This document shows, piece by piece, positions 1-6,724 of a stretch of 9,362 nt of DNA (positions within the stretch are counted from its first letter, which is position 1; every line of letters starts with the position of its first letter). Position numbers and translations under genes: made by a program. The stretch covers positions 1-9,362 of the forward strand of contig CAJWRY010000057.1 of assembly GCA_913046155.1 (NCBI GenBank), in the 5' to 3' direction. Origin of the DNA: an uncultured Candidatus Nemicrothrix sp. Its GTDB lineage: Bacteria > Actinomycetota > Acidimicrobiia > Acidimicrobiales > UBA8592. The notes beneath the pieces are model-generated. The model worked only from the letters and a program-made list of their open reading frames with translations. It ran no database searches and was not told the DNA's origin.

Positions 1-953
1 CAGTAGGCCTTAATCTTCACTATGGTTATACGGGCCTCCTAAATTTTGGCGTTGTAGCTTTCATGGCTGCCGGCGCTTATGGAATGGCTATCTTCTTTAC
101 CCAAGGGTGGCTCGGTGGTTCTATTCTGTTAGCAATCGCAAGTGGTGTCGTATTCGCAGTGGTTATAGCACTCAGTATTGGATTGCCTTCTTTACGACTG
201 CGAGCTGACTATTTGGCTCTAACAACTATCGCTATCGCTGAAGTTTTGCGGATCTCCTTCCGATCCCAACGTTTACTTGATTTCACCGGCGGTCCATTTG
301 GCCTTCCCAGTATTGAAGATAGAAATGCGAATGTTTCTTTCGCTGATGTCATAACGGTCGACTGGAACCCAATAAAGGAAGGAAATTATGGAGCGTGGTT
401 TCTAGAGTTTGATGAAAAGACGTTGTGGGTGATGATTATCGGATGGTCCTTAGTATCCCTAGCTAGCTTATTGATCTGGGGCTTAATGCGGTCCCCATGG
501 GGAAGGGTTATCAAAGCAATCCGTGAAGATGAGGATGCTGCAAGAGCATTAGGTAAGAACGTCTTTTCCTATAAACTTCAGAGTCTAATCATTGGCGGAG
601 TGATCGCTTCATTTGCAGGTATCGTTCGCGCCTTTGACATGGGATTTGTTGAGACACAACAGTTCCGACCACAAACAACATTCTTTATATGGACCGTCTT
701 GATACTTGGAGGCGCTGCTTCAATTTGGGGGCCGATAATCGGATCCATGACGTTTTGGTTTGTGATTATCTTTTCTGAGGAACTACTTCGCCAAATGGTG
801 GACTCTGGATGGATACCTGATGCAATACTGCAATCAAATGACATAGCCAGCGTCAGAATGATTCTTATGGGAATCATGTTGGCCACACTCATGATATGGA
901 GACCTCAAGGTCTAGTAGGGAAAAAAGAGGAGGCACAAATTGACATCCGATAA
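1..953 (+). CDS. livM: Branched-chain amino acid ABC transporter permease LivM (5' partial)
   Basis: Inner-membrane permease of a Liv-type (HAAT family) ABC importer. The reading frame is already open at the left edge: the first full codon is at 3, and the residues before the first ATG (63) read VGLNLHYGYTGLLNFGVVAF, the conserved first-helix block of LivM. The true start therefore lies upstream and 63 is not the start; 316 residues are visible. Hydrophobic segments fall at about nt 63-180, 215-260, 424-490, 575-635, 675-725, 735-785 and 850-905. The cytoplasmic loop that contacts the ATPase is visible at about nt 505-560 (RVIKAIREDEDAARALGKN), followed by the family-typical LGG-x4-WGP block near 705-735. 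The stop overlaps the start of livG by 14 nt, so the genes are translationally coupled. Substrate specificity cannot be read without the binding protein; LivG and LivF next door look Liv-like rather than urea-type (UrtDE). Confidence 0.93.
   Translation, partial: VGLNLHYGYTGLLNFGVVAFMAAGAYGMAIFFTQGWLGGSILLAIASGVVFAVVIALSIGLPSLRLRADYLALTTIAIAEVLRISFRSQRLLDFTGGPFGLPSIEDRNANVSFADVITVDWNPIKEGNYGAWFLEFDEKTLWVMIIGWSLVSLASLLIWGLMRSPWGRVIKAIREDEDAARALGKNVFSYKLQSLIIGGVIASFAGIVRAFDMGFVETQQFRPQTTFFIWTVLILGGAASIWGPIIGSMTFWFVIIFSEELLRQMVDSGWIPDAILQSNDIASVRMILMGIMLATLMIWRPQGLVGKKEEAQIDIR
926..933 (+). promoter_or_regulatory. Shine-Dalgarno for livG, fixes a TTG start
   Basis: AGAGGAGG lies inside the livM 3' end, 6 nt before the TTG at 940. 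It is the only strong ribosome binding site near the start of the LivG frame, and no in-frame ATG precedes the ATPase core, so it supports initiation at TTG. Confidence 0.75.
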
Positions 954-1809
954 CCAAGCTTCCGAACTAAAGAATGTTGAAGCAATCCCAGGGTCACCCA
1001 AACAAGACCCAATTTTGAAAATAGACAACGTAGTCAGATCCTTTGGTGGTTTACGCGCCGTTGATATTGACCATCTGGAAGTCCAACGAGGAATCATCAC
1101 TGCATTTATTGGTCCAAATGGAGCTGGGAAGACAACATTATTCAATTTAATAACAGGCTTTGATAAGCCGGACTCGGGAAAATGGACTTTTCATCAGTTA
1201 TCAAATGCAGAATCTTGGACAACAGACCTCTCAGGACTTCGACCGCACCAAATTGCTAATAAAGGAATGGTTCGCACTTTTCAACTAACAAAATCACTTG
1301 CGAAGATGACAGTTATAGATAACATGCTTTTGGGTGCGGCTGAACAAAAGGGAGAGTCCTTACGGAATGCCCTTCTTCCTTCACGTTGGCAAAAACAAGA
1401 AAAACAAATTTTGAAAAAAGCAGAAGACCTATTAGGGCGCTTCAAGCTCTCTCACATGCGAGATGAATATGCAGCAACCCTATCTGGGGGCCAACGAAAG
1501 TTACTTGAGATGGCTAGGGCTTTAATGTCTGAACCGAAATTAATTTTACTTGACGAGCCCATGGCAGGAGTTAACCCAGTTCTTGTTGAATCATTATTAG
1601 TACATATAGAAAACCTCCGAGACGAAGGAGTGAGCGTACTTTTCATCGAACATGACATGGATGCAATCATGGGTATCTCCGATTGGATCGTTGTCTTAGC
1701 AGAAGGCCAAGTAATTGCCGAAGGAACACCGTCAGATGTTTCCAAAAACCCCGCTGTAATAGACGCATACCTTGGAAGCGCGATCGCCGAGGAGCTTAAA
1801 GATGTCTAG
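940..1809 (+). CDS. livG: Branched-chain amino acid ABC transporter ATP-binding protein LivG
   Basis: First of two ATPases energising the Liv importer at the cytoplasmic membrane face. The 289-residue product has Walker A GPNGAGKTT (58-66), Q-loop Gln at 115 in VRTFQ, ABC signature LSGGQRK (181-187), Walker B LILLDEP (201-207) and H-loop His 238 in FIEHDM. The EHD at the H-loop and the GMVRTFQ block are typical of LivG as opposed to LivF. A poorly conserved tail of about 24 residues precedes the nucleotide-binding core, so the protein is somewhat longer than a usual LivG (about 255 residues). The TTG start is chosen because of the strong Shine-Dalgarno 6 nt upstream. It overlaps livM by 14 nt and livF by 8 nt, which implies one polycistronic message with equal dosage of the parts. 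Confidence 0.95.
   Translation: MTSDNQASELKNVEAIPGSPKQDPILKIDNVVRSFGGLRAVDIDHLEVQRGIITAFIGPNGAGKTTLFNLITGFDKPDSGKWTFHQLSNAESWTTDLSGLRPHQIANKGMVRTFQLTKSLAKMTVIDNMLLGAAEQKGESLRNALLPSRWQKQEKQILKKAEDLLGRFKLSHMRDEYAATLSGGQRKLLEMARALMSEPKLILLDEPMAGVNPVLVESLLVHIENLRDEGVSVLFIEHDMDAIMGISDWIVVLAEGQVIAEGTPSDVSKNPAVIDAYLGSAIAEELKDV
1789..1794 (+). promoter_or_regulatory. Shine-Dalgarno for livF, selects ATG 1802
   Basis: GAGGAG within the livG coding end, 7 nt before ATG 1802. It favours this ATG over the in-frame TTG at 1772, which would add ten residues that do not look like an ABC N-terminus. Confidence 0.7.
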
Positions 1810-2539
1810 CAGGAAAGTCGTTCTTGAATCTAAAGATTTAGTCGCTGGATACCTACCAGGCGTTGATATTCTAACAGGTTGTAATTTCAAGCTTCACCAG
1901 GGAGAGCTCGTTGGAATTATCGGACCCAATGGAGCAGGAAAGTCAACTTTAGTAAAGAGTATGTTCGGCCTAGTCGAGGTACGAAGTGGTGTGGTCCAGT
2001 TACTCAATGAAGAAATCACTAATTTAGCTGCGCACGAATTAGTTAGAAAAGGAGTCGGTTATGTCCCTCAAACCGAAAATGTCTTCCCATCACTAACGAT
2101 CTCCGAAAATCTTCAAATGGGTGCATACCAATTAAAACCCACTGAGGTTCAAGAACGAATGAAAAACATCACAGACCTTTTCCCTAAACTAGGTCAACGA
2201 ATAAAGCAACGAGCAGGTCTATTGTCCGGTGGAGAACGACAGATGCTTGCAATGGGAAGAGCTCTAATGATGGAGCCCTCTGTACTGCTCCTTGATGAAC
2301 CTTCAGCAGGTCTATCACCAGCTCTACAGGTAGACGTTTTCGAAAATGTAACTGCGATCAATAAAACAGGAGTGTCAATAGTAATGGTTGAGCAAAACGC
2401 TACCCGTTGCTTGAAAATTAGCGACCGTGGCTATGTCCTTGATCAAGGCAAGAATGCCTATGACGGCACCGGCGAGGGGCTACTGCACGACCCCAACGTT
2501 ATTAAGTTGTACTTAGGAACAATGGCTGAATCTCGTTAA
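1802..2539 (+). CDS. livF: Branched-chain amino acid ABC transporter ATP-binding protein LivF
   Basis: Second ATPase of the Liv importer, expected to pair with LivG under the LivH/LivM permeases. The 245-residue product carries Walker A GPNGAGKST (41-49), Q-loop Gln 90 in GYVPQ, signature LSGGE (141-145), Walker B VLLLDEP (161-167) and the LivF-typical VEQN in place of the usual H-loop histidine. A D-loop-like SAGLSP follows Walker B. It starts inside the last codons of livG (8-nt overlap) behind a good ribosome binding site. The frame can be extended to a TTG at 1772, but ATG 1802 is better placed. It is the last gene of the visible liv operon; no convincing terminator follows it. Confidence 0.95.
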   Translation: MSSRKVVLESKDLVAGYLPGVDILTGCNFKLHQGELVGIIGPNGAGKSTLVKSMFGLVEVRSGVVQLLNEEITNLAAHELVRKGVGYVPQTENVFPSLTISENLQMGAYQLKPTEVQERMKNITDLFPKLGQRIKQRAGLLSGGERQMLAMGRALMMEPSVLLLDEPSAGLSPALQVDVFENVTAINKTGVSIVMVEQNATRCLKISDRGYVLDQGKNAYDGTGEGLLHDPNVIKLYLGTMAESR

Positions 2540-2591
2540 AAGGTCAACAATATGTACACGGGTAACTCGTAAAGCTACAGGTTAGGACTAC

Positions 2592-2618
2592 TTAACAAGT
2601 CATCAGTTATAGTAAAAT
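2592..2618 (+). promoter_or_regulatory. Weak promoter candidate for the hugZ-like/SIP unit
   Basis: TTAACA (2592-2597) resembles a -35 element and TAAAAT (2613-2618) a -10 element, separated by 15 bp, which is shorter than the ideal 17. If used, the -35 box lies inside the left arm of the inverted repeat and transcription would start near 2625, just before the right arm. That would be a repressor-like arrangement and would exclude the RNA hairpin reading. The match is modest and is offered only as a candidate. Confidence 0.25.
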
Positions 2619-2639
2619 AGAGAAAAGTATTTTTATCTT

Positions 2640-2645
2640 AAGGAG
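2640..2645 (+). promoter_or_regulatory. Shine-Dalgarno of the leader ORF
   Basis: AAGGAG, 5 nt before TTG 2651 and 11 nt before ATG 2657. It is far too distant (about 49 nt) to serve the hugZ-like ATG at 2695 directly. That gene itself has only a weak GGGA at 2683-2686. This mismatch is what points to a translated leader. Confidence 0.55.
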
Positions 2646-2650
2646 ATGAC

Positions 2651-2698
2651 TTGTTAATGATTTCTTCACGAATCTTACGGATGGGAACGAGTGAATGA
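2651..2698 (+). CDS. Putative leader peptide (15 aa) coupled to the hugZ-like gene
   Basis: A short frame starting at TTG 2651 encodes MLMISSRILRMGTSE; an ATG at 2657 would give 13 residues. It has the strongest ribosome binding site in this gap, and its TGA stop (2696-2698) overlaps the ATG of the hugZ-like gene in an ATGA arrangement typical of translational coupling. The peptide has no run of one amino acid that would suggest classical attenuation. Its start codon lies in the right arm of the inverted repeat, so folding could switch leader and hugZ-like translation together. It could still be a chance ORF, since it is very short. Confidence 0.4.
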   Translation: MLMISSRILRMGTSE

Positions 2699-3507
2699 CA
2701 GTCAAGCAAGCCCATGGAAGCGGCGACTCATCCCCACCAATAGCAGGAGATGTATCAACATTCCCCACTGACGCCGAGTTATCTAGGACCTTAGTCGCAT
2801 CTACGGGATCAGCTACTTTAAGCACACTAACTCCAAAGGGGTTTCCATACGGAAGCATTGTTTCATTCATTCATGACAACTTAGGCAACCCGATCATTCT
2901 GATCTCTGACATGGCGGAGCACACAATCAATGCGCGTAAGAATGAAAAAGCATCCATGCTTATCAGCGAACCAGCAGGAGAAGGCGATCCTCTTGGGAAA
3001 GCCAGACTCACGCTTATTGGCACATTACATTTACTGGATAATCCAGAAGCCGAACGCGAAGATTACTTAACAAAGCATGAACACGCATCATTCTATGTTG
3101 ACTACGAGGACTTTAATTTTTGGAAACTGACTGTTCGCGAATGCAGGTATGTGGGCGGGTTTGGTCATATGAGTTGGGTGCAAAGCGTTGAATATAATTC
3201 AGCAGAAATTGACCCACTATTTCTTAATTCACAAGAAATTATTAACCATATGAACGAAGACCACGGCGATGCCAACATACTGTACGCACAAAAACTAGCA
3301 AATTTACATGATTGCACTGAGGCAACAATGCTCGGAATTGATCGGTATGGGGTGACACTCCGAGCGACAACAACCCATGGCCCAAGAATGGCAAGAATAG
3401 GATTCGCCACTCCACTCAATAATCAAGAAGAAGCAAGGCCAGCAGTAATAGAACTTTTGAAGCTCGCAAAAAGCACCAGTAATCAGCAGAGCGAAGCAAA
3501 CGAGTAA
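2695..3507 (+). CDS. HugZ-like heme utilisation protein (FMN-binding split barrel + DUF2470)
   Basis: A 270-residue cytoplasmic-looking protein with no signal peptide. After about 22 low-complexity residues comes a pyridoxamine-phosphate-oxidase/FMN-binding split barrel (about 25-165) ending in the family motif RYVGGFGHMSW (151-161). A DUF2470 domain follows (about 172-260), with its hallmark HMNEDHGD (185-192) and a GIDRYGV/RMARIGF block. Proteins of this group bind heme, and HugZ/HutZ members degrade it to release iron. The order barrel then DUF2470 is the reverse of Helicobacter HugZ, as I recall it, and matches plant HOZ and glutamyl-tRNA-reductase-binding proteins. The heme ligand cannot be assigned from sequence. 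The in-frame TGA just before the ATG (2692-2694) fixes the upstream limit. It is followed after one codon by the SIP gene, which supports an iron/heme role. Confidence 0.85.
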   Translation: MTVKQAHGSGDSSPPIAGDVSTFPTDAELSRTLVASTGSATLSTLTPKGFPYGSIVSFIHDNLGNPIILISDMAEHTINARKNEKASMLISEPAGEGDPLGKARLTLIGTLHLLDNPEAEREDYLTKHEHASFYVDYEDFNFWKLTVRECRYVGGFGHMSWVQSVEYNSAEIDPLFLNSQEIINHMNEDHGDANILYAQKLANLHDCTEATMLGIDRYGVTLRATTTHGPRMARIGFATPLNNQEEARPAVIELLKLAKSTSNQQSEANE

Positions 3508-3510
3508 GAC

Positions 3511-4305
3511 ATGTATGGTGAAGTAGAAGAAATTTTGACCCTCTCCCCAAGCATGATCCGGATAGTTTTAGGAGGCATTGGTTTAGACGGCTTCACGCCA
3601 AATGAGAGCACTGATCAATACATAAATGCATACTTTATTCCAGAAAACGCATCATACTCCCCTCCATTTGACCTTGAAGAAGTCCGGACTTTAGGTGATG
3701 ACCAAAGACCCAGACCAAGAAGATTCACTGTTCGCCACTGGAACTCCGAAACACAAAAATTAACAATTGATTTTGTAACCCACGGTGACCAAGGTTACGC
3801 AGGAACATGGGCCCAGAGAGCTCAAATAGGCGACAGGTTACAATTCAAAGGACCTAATGGAAGCTACAAACCAGATATAGAAGCTGATTGGCATTTACTT
3901 GCAGGCGATGAAAGTGCACTCTCTGCCATTAGTGCCTCTGTCGAATCTATTCCAGAGAATAAAGCCTGTTCAGTATTCCTCATCGTAGATGGACCGGAAA
4001 ACCGAATAGACTTTGCTTCATCCCCACATCATAAAATCAATTGGATATACCGCTCTGCTGTGCCTAACCCTGAAACAGCTCTGCTTGAAGCAATCCGTAA
4101 CCATGGGTTTGAAGATGGAGAATTTGATATCTTTATCCATGGTGAGGCGGGAGAAGTTCGAGATATTCGTAAGTACCTAATCCTTGAGCATCAAATTGAT
4201 ATTGAATCAGCCTCAATATCACCATATTGGAGGAGAGACCATACTGACGAAGCCTGGAGAAGCATCAAGAAGCAGTGGTTAGCAGAGCAAGAAATGGATA
4301 CATAG
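3511..4305 (+). CDS. Siderophore-interacting protein (SIP) family FAD-dependent reductase
   Basis: A 264-residue flavoreductase of the SIP/ViuB family, which reduces ferric iron in siderophore complexes in the cytoplasm using NAD(P)H or ferredoxin. The N-terminal FAD-binding barrel shows the RRFTVR motif (70-75) for the flavin phosphate, then DFVTHGDQG (87-95) and a GPNGSY block (114-119). The C-terminal SIP/NAD(P)H domain shows LLAGDESAL (129-137), HGEAGEV, and the closing YWRRDHTDE (239-247). It starts 3 nt after the hugZ-like stop and in the same frame, with no good ribosome binding site, so it probably depends on re-initiation. Paired with a HugZ-like protein, it is a reasonable candidate for the electron donor in heme breakdown, though a siderophore substrate is equally possible. 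No siderophore synthesis or uptake gene is visible. Confidence 0.9.
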   Translation: MYGEVEEILTLSPSMIRIVLGGIGLDGFTPNESTDQYINAYFIPENASYSPPFDLEEVRTLGDDQRPRPRRFTVRHWNSETQKLTIDFVTHGDQGYAGTWAQRAQIGDRLQFKGPNGSYKPDIEADWHLLAGDESALSAISASVESIPENKACSVFLIVDGPENRIDFASSPHHKINWIYRSAVPNPETALLEAIRNHGFEDGEFDIFIHGEAGEVRDIRKYLILEHQIDIESASISPYWRRDHTDEAWRSIKKQWLAEQEMDT

Positions 4306-4309
4306 TCAG

Positions 4310-4984
4310 CTAAACACTGAGCTTAAGTACTTCTTCTATAGCGTCAACGACGCCCGAGTAGAATGGGCCAAATTCTGCATACTCAGCTGAAGCTGTATCA
4401 AAGCGCATCGTGTAAACAACATCTTTAAGATCATCAGGATTTACGCAAAATAAAGTAACTCCCCATTCAAAATCATCAATTCCAGTGGATCCAGTTATGA
4501 CCTGAAGCACACGACCAGCAAATTTTCTACCTGAGGCTCCATGCTCGTACATAAGATCTTTTCTCTTGTCGAAGTCTAATGTAAACCAATTCTGAGTTGG
4601 GTTCCGTCTTTTGGACATAGGGTAAAAGCACCATGCTCGCTTATCAGAAGGAGGGAGTTCCGGATACAGTCGCGCTCTACGCATCTCTTCAGGCACTCCA
4701 GCGGCGTATTCAGAGATCTCTGTCAAAGAAACATAAGAATCTACAATATCTACTCCACAATTTTTTATGTCTCTTTGGATTTCTCGGAGTTGAACCCAGT
4801 CACTGCTTAACATCATAAAAGCGAAATCAGCTTTATGACCTAGGATAGAAACAGAAATAATCTGCACATCACTCAAATTTTTTTTATCAATAACTTCTAC
4901 TAATTTTTCAGCGTCAAAGCTTTGGTTTGCTTTACAAAACAAATGCAGCACACCGAGACCGGTAGTCGGTATGAGTGGTTCCAT
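4310..4984 (-). CDS. hemQ: HemQ / coproheme decarboxylase (chlorite dismutase family)
   Basis: Carries out the last step of the coproporphyrin-dependent heme pathway, oxidative decarboxylation of coproheme III to heme b. The 224-residue product has two ferredoxin-like halves. The second contains CFYPMSKRR (119-127), in which Tyr 121 matches the catalytic tyrosine. It also contains the proximal heme ligand His 148 in MYEHGASGR, then the RVLQVITGS block and DDFEWGVTLF (170-179). The length and motifs fit HemQ rather than true chlorite dismutase, whose distal arginine pocket is not evident. ATG 4984 has no Shine-Dalgarno, and the frame is closed by a stop 18 nt further upstream. It lies 46 nt downstream of groEL on the same strand, with a hairpin between, and converges on the SIP gene with a 4-bp gap. 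Confidence 0.92.
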   Translation of the reverse strand: MEPLIPTTGLGVLHLFCKANQSFDAEKLVEVIDKKNLSDVQIISVSILGHKADFAFMMLSSDWVQLREIQRDIKNCGVDIVDSYVSLTEISEYAAGVPEEMRRARLYPELPPSDKRAWCFYPMSKRRNPTQNWFTLDFDKRKDLMYEHGASGRKFAGRVLQVITGSTGIDDFEWGVTLFCVNPDDLKDVVYTMRFDTASAEYAEFGPFYSGVVDAIEEVLKLSV

Positions 4985-5011
4985 AGGAAAAGTGTAGTTA
5001 ATTTACAAGCG

Positions 5012-5027
5012 CTTTACGCCCGTAAAG
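5012..5027 (-). terminator. Small hairpin between groEL and hemQ
   Basis: CTTTACG and CGTAAAG (5012-5018 and 5021-5027) form a perfect 7-bp dyad just after the groEL stop. With a sterically allowed loop it is a 6-bp stem with a 4-nt loop. No U-run follows on the minus strand, so it is at best a weak or partial terminator. It could equally be a processing or stability element that sets the ratio of groEL to hemQ message. Confidence 0.4.
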
Positions 5028-5030
5028 TAA

Positions 5031-6653
5031 CTAGAAGTCCATATCTGGCATGCCAGGCATTGCATCAGCATCATCTGGGGCGTCAGCGATTACTGCCTCA
5101 GTAGTCAGGAATAAGGCTGCTATTGATCCAGCGTTTTGTAGTGCTGACCTAGTTACCTTAGCCGCATCAATAATTCCAGCTTTTACCAGATCCTCATATT
5201 CACCGGAAGAAGCATTCAATCCATTTGCCCCATCTAGGTTACGAACCTTTTCTACTATGACGCCTCCTTCAAGACCCGCATTTATAGCAATTTGATTCAA
5301 CGGACCTTCAAGTGACTTAGCCACCAGTCGAGCTCCTGTATTTTCATCAGGGTTTCCTAAACTTTCAGATATCGCTAGTACAGCTTCTTGAGCTCTCAAT
5401 AGTGTCACTCCTCCACCTGCAACAACACCTTCTTCGATTGCTGCTTTCGTCGTGGATACTGCGTCCTCGATTCTGTGCTTCTTTTCTTTCAACTCTACTT
5501 CAGTAGCTGCGCCAACTTTTAGAATAGCTACACCACCGGAAAGTTTTGCCAAACGCTCTTGGAGTTTTTCGCGATCATAGTCTGAATCTGTATTTTCAAT
5601 CTCTGCTTTGATTTGGGCAATTCGACCATCAACATCTTCGCGACTACCAGATCCCTCAATAATTGTAGTTTCGTCTTTTGTGATAACTACCTTTCGTGCT
5701 TCACCGAGAAGATCCAATGTTGTCGCATCCAGTTTTAAGCCCACTTCTTCGCTTATTACCTGACCTCCTGTCAAAATAGCCATGTCTTGTAACATGGCCT
5801 TCCGGCGATCACCAAAACCAGGAGCTTTAACACTTGCGGAAGTGAAAGTACCACGTATTTTGTTAACTACGAGAGTAGCCAATGCTTCACCTTCAATATC
5901 TTCTGCGATTATTAGAAGTGGTTTTCCTGATTGCATAACTTTCTCAAGAACTGGTACGACATCTCTGACAGCTGAGATCTTTGATGACACGAGGAGAATG
6001 TATGGATTTTCAAGAACAGTCTCCATACGGTCAGCGTCAGTTACGAAATATGGTGAGATGTATCCTTTGTCGAAACGCATTCCTTCAACGAAATCCATAT
6101 CCATTCCAAAAGTTTGGGATTCCTCAACTGTGATTACACCATCTTTTCCGACTTTGTCGATTGCTTCGCTTATTTTGGCACCTATGTCAGCATCTGCAGC
6201 AGATATGGCAGCAACGTTTGCAATCTGGTCTTTGTCAGAAGATACATCTTGAGACTGGTTAGCTATTGATTCAACAGCTGCAGCTACACCAGCTTCTATG
6301 CCCTTCTTGAGTGACATTGGATTTGCTCCAGCTGCTACGTTTCTTAGTCCCTCTCGAACCATCGACCAAGCTAATACAGTTGCAGTAGTCGTTCCATCGC
6401 CAGCGACATCATCAGTTTTCTTCGCGACCTCTTTGACTAATTCGGCACCGATTCGTTCATATGGGTCCTCAAGGTCAATCTCTTTTGCGATTGAGACACC
6501 GTCATTAGTTATCGTTGGTGCCCCCCATTTCTTATCAAGTACAACATTTCGTCCTTTTGGGCCAAGCGTCACTCTCACTGCATCAGCAAGTGTGTTCATT
6601 CCTTTCTCTAAACCCTTTCGGGCTTCTTCGTTAAATGAAATGATTTTTGCCAT
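5031..6653 (-). CDS. groEL: 60-kDa chaperonin GroEL
   Basis: ATP-driven cytoplasmic folding chaperone forming 14-mers. The 540-residue product is full length. The nucleotide pocket shows TLGPKGRNV (29-37) and GDGTTT (85-90, where Asp 86 matches E. coli Asp 87). The equatorial domain re-entry shows RIEDAVSTTKAA with the catalytic Asp, followed by VVAGGGVTLL. The C-terminus is short (ADAMPGMPDMDF) instead of long GGM repeats. KKWGAPTITNDGVSIAKEI and GLRNVAAGANPM are typical of actinobacterial GroEL. It starts at ATG 6653 behind AAGGAG (6662-6667), 8 nt away. There is no groES next to it and no CIRCE operator upstream. Actinobacteria often carry a solitary second groEL, so this may be one of two copies. 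Confidence 0.98.
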   Translation of the reverse strand: MAKIISFNEEARKGLEKGMNTLADAVRVTLGPKGRNVVLDKKWGAPTITNDGVSIAKEIDLEDPYERIGAELVKEVAKKTDDVAGDGTTTATVLAWSMVREGLRNVAAGANPMSLKKGIEAGVAAAVESIANQSQDVSSDKDQIANVAAISAADADIGAKISEAIDKVGKDGVITVEESQTFGMDMDFVEGMRFDKGYISPYFVTDADRMETVLENPYILLVSSKISAVRDVVPVLEKVMQSGKPLLIIAEDIEGEALATLVVNKIRGTFTSASVKAPGFGDRRKAMLQDMAILTGGQVISEEVGLKLDATTLDLLGEARKVVITKDETTIIEGSGSREDVDGRIAQIKAEIENTDSDYDREKLQERLAKLSGGVAILKVGAATEVELKEKKHRIEDAVSTTKAAIEEGVVAGGGVTLLRAQEAVLAISESLGNPDENTGARLVAKSLEGPLNQIAINAGLEGGVIVEKVRNLDGANGLNASSGEYEDLVKAGIIDAAKVTRSALQNAGSIAALFLTTEAVIADAPDDADAMPGMPDMDF

Positions 6654-6709
6654 CTAAAATTCTCCTTGTTTCTACATTCTTTAACAATTTGTCTCGGTCA
6701 TTTATTCCT

Positions 6710-6724
6710 AAAGATGTAATCTTT
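6710..6724. promoter_or_regulatory. Short palindrome in the groEL upstream region
   Basis: AAAGAT-GTA-ATCTTT is a 6-3-6 perfect dyad 57 bp upstream of the groEL start. The 143-bp gap (6654-6796) between the sulfur-carrier gene and groEL holds no CIRCE (TTAGCACTC-N9-GAGTGCTAA) or HAIR-like site and no clear consensus promoter. This dyad is the only symmetrical element I see there. It could be an operator, but in AT-rich DNA it could also be chance. Confidence 0.25.

Larger units (their letters stand above)
2592..2657 (+). repeat. Perfect 13-bp inverted repeat, possible leader hairpin or paired operator
   Basis: TTAACAAGTCATC at 2592-2604 is matched exactly by its reverse complement GATGACTTGTTAA at 2645-2657, with 40 nt between. 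The right arm begins at the last G of a Shine-Dalgarno (2640-2645) and covers the leader TTG (2651) plus the first base of the leader ATG (2657). Inside the loop, AAAATA (2614-2619) can pair with TATTTT (2628-2633). As RNA this would be a compound stem occluding the leader start. As DNA it would be two half-sites about 53 bp apart. No T-run follows it, so it is not a classical terminator. The repeat is seen directly; its role is inferred. Confidence 0.7.

Noticed and set aside
578..892. Minus-strand frame opposite livM
   Set aside because: Antisense shadow of a strongly conserved permease; no family features and no ribosome binding site.
1772..1801. TTG start adding ten residues to LivF
   Set aside because: ATG 1802 has GAGGAG 7 nt upstream and begins next to the conserved ABC core; the extension (MEARSPRSLK) is unlike any LivF N-terminus.
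2540..2575. Terminator after livF (ACGGG-TAA-CTCGT)
   Set aside because: A 5-bp stem with a 3-nt loop and one wobble pair, with no T-run after it; too weak to call.
2581..2596. IdeR/DtxR-type iron box (GTTAGG-ACTA-CTTAAC)
   Set aside because: The half-sites look right for an iron regulator, but they are separated by 4 nt with one mismatch, whereas the DtxR/IdeR core has a single central base. It does not fit the consensus.
2607..2870. Minus-strand frame of 87 codons across the hugZ-like leader
   Set aside because: Most of it is antisense to the hugZ-like N-terminus; no domain or start signal supports it over the plus-strand genes.
4633..5104. Short plus-strand frames opposite hemQ and the groEL end
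   Set aside because: They overlap well-supported genes on the other strand, lack ribosome binding sites and resemble no family.
5782..6657. Plus-strand frames opposite groEL
   Set aside because: Serine/proline-rich shadows of the GroEL reading frame with no recognisable domains.
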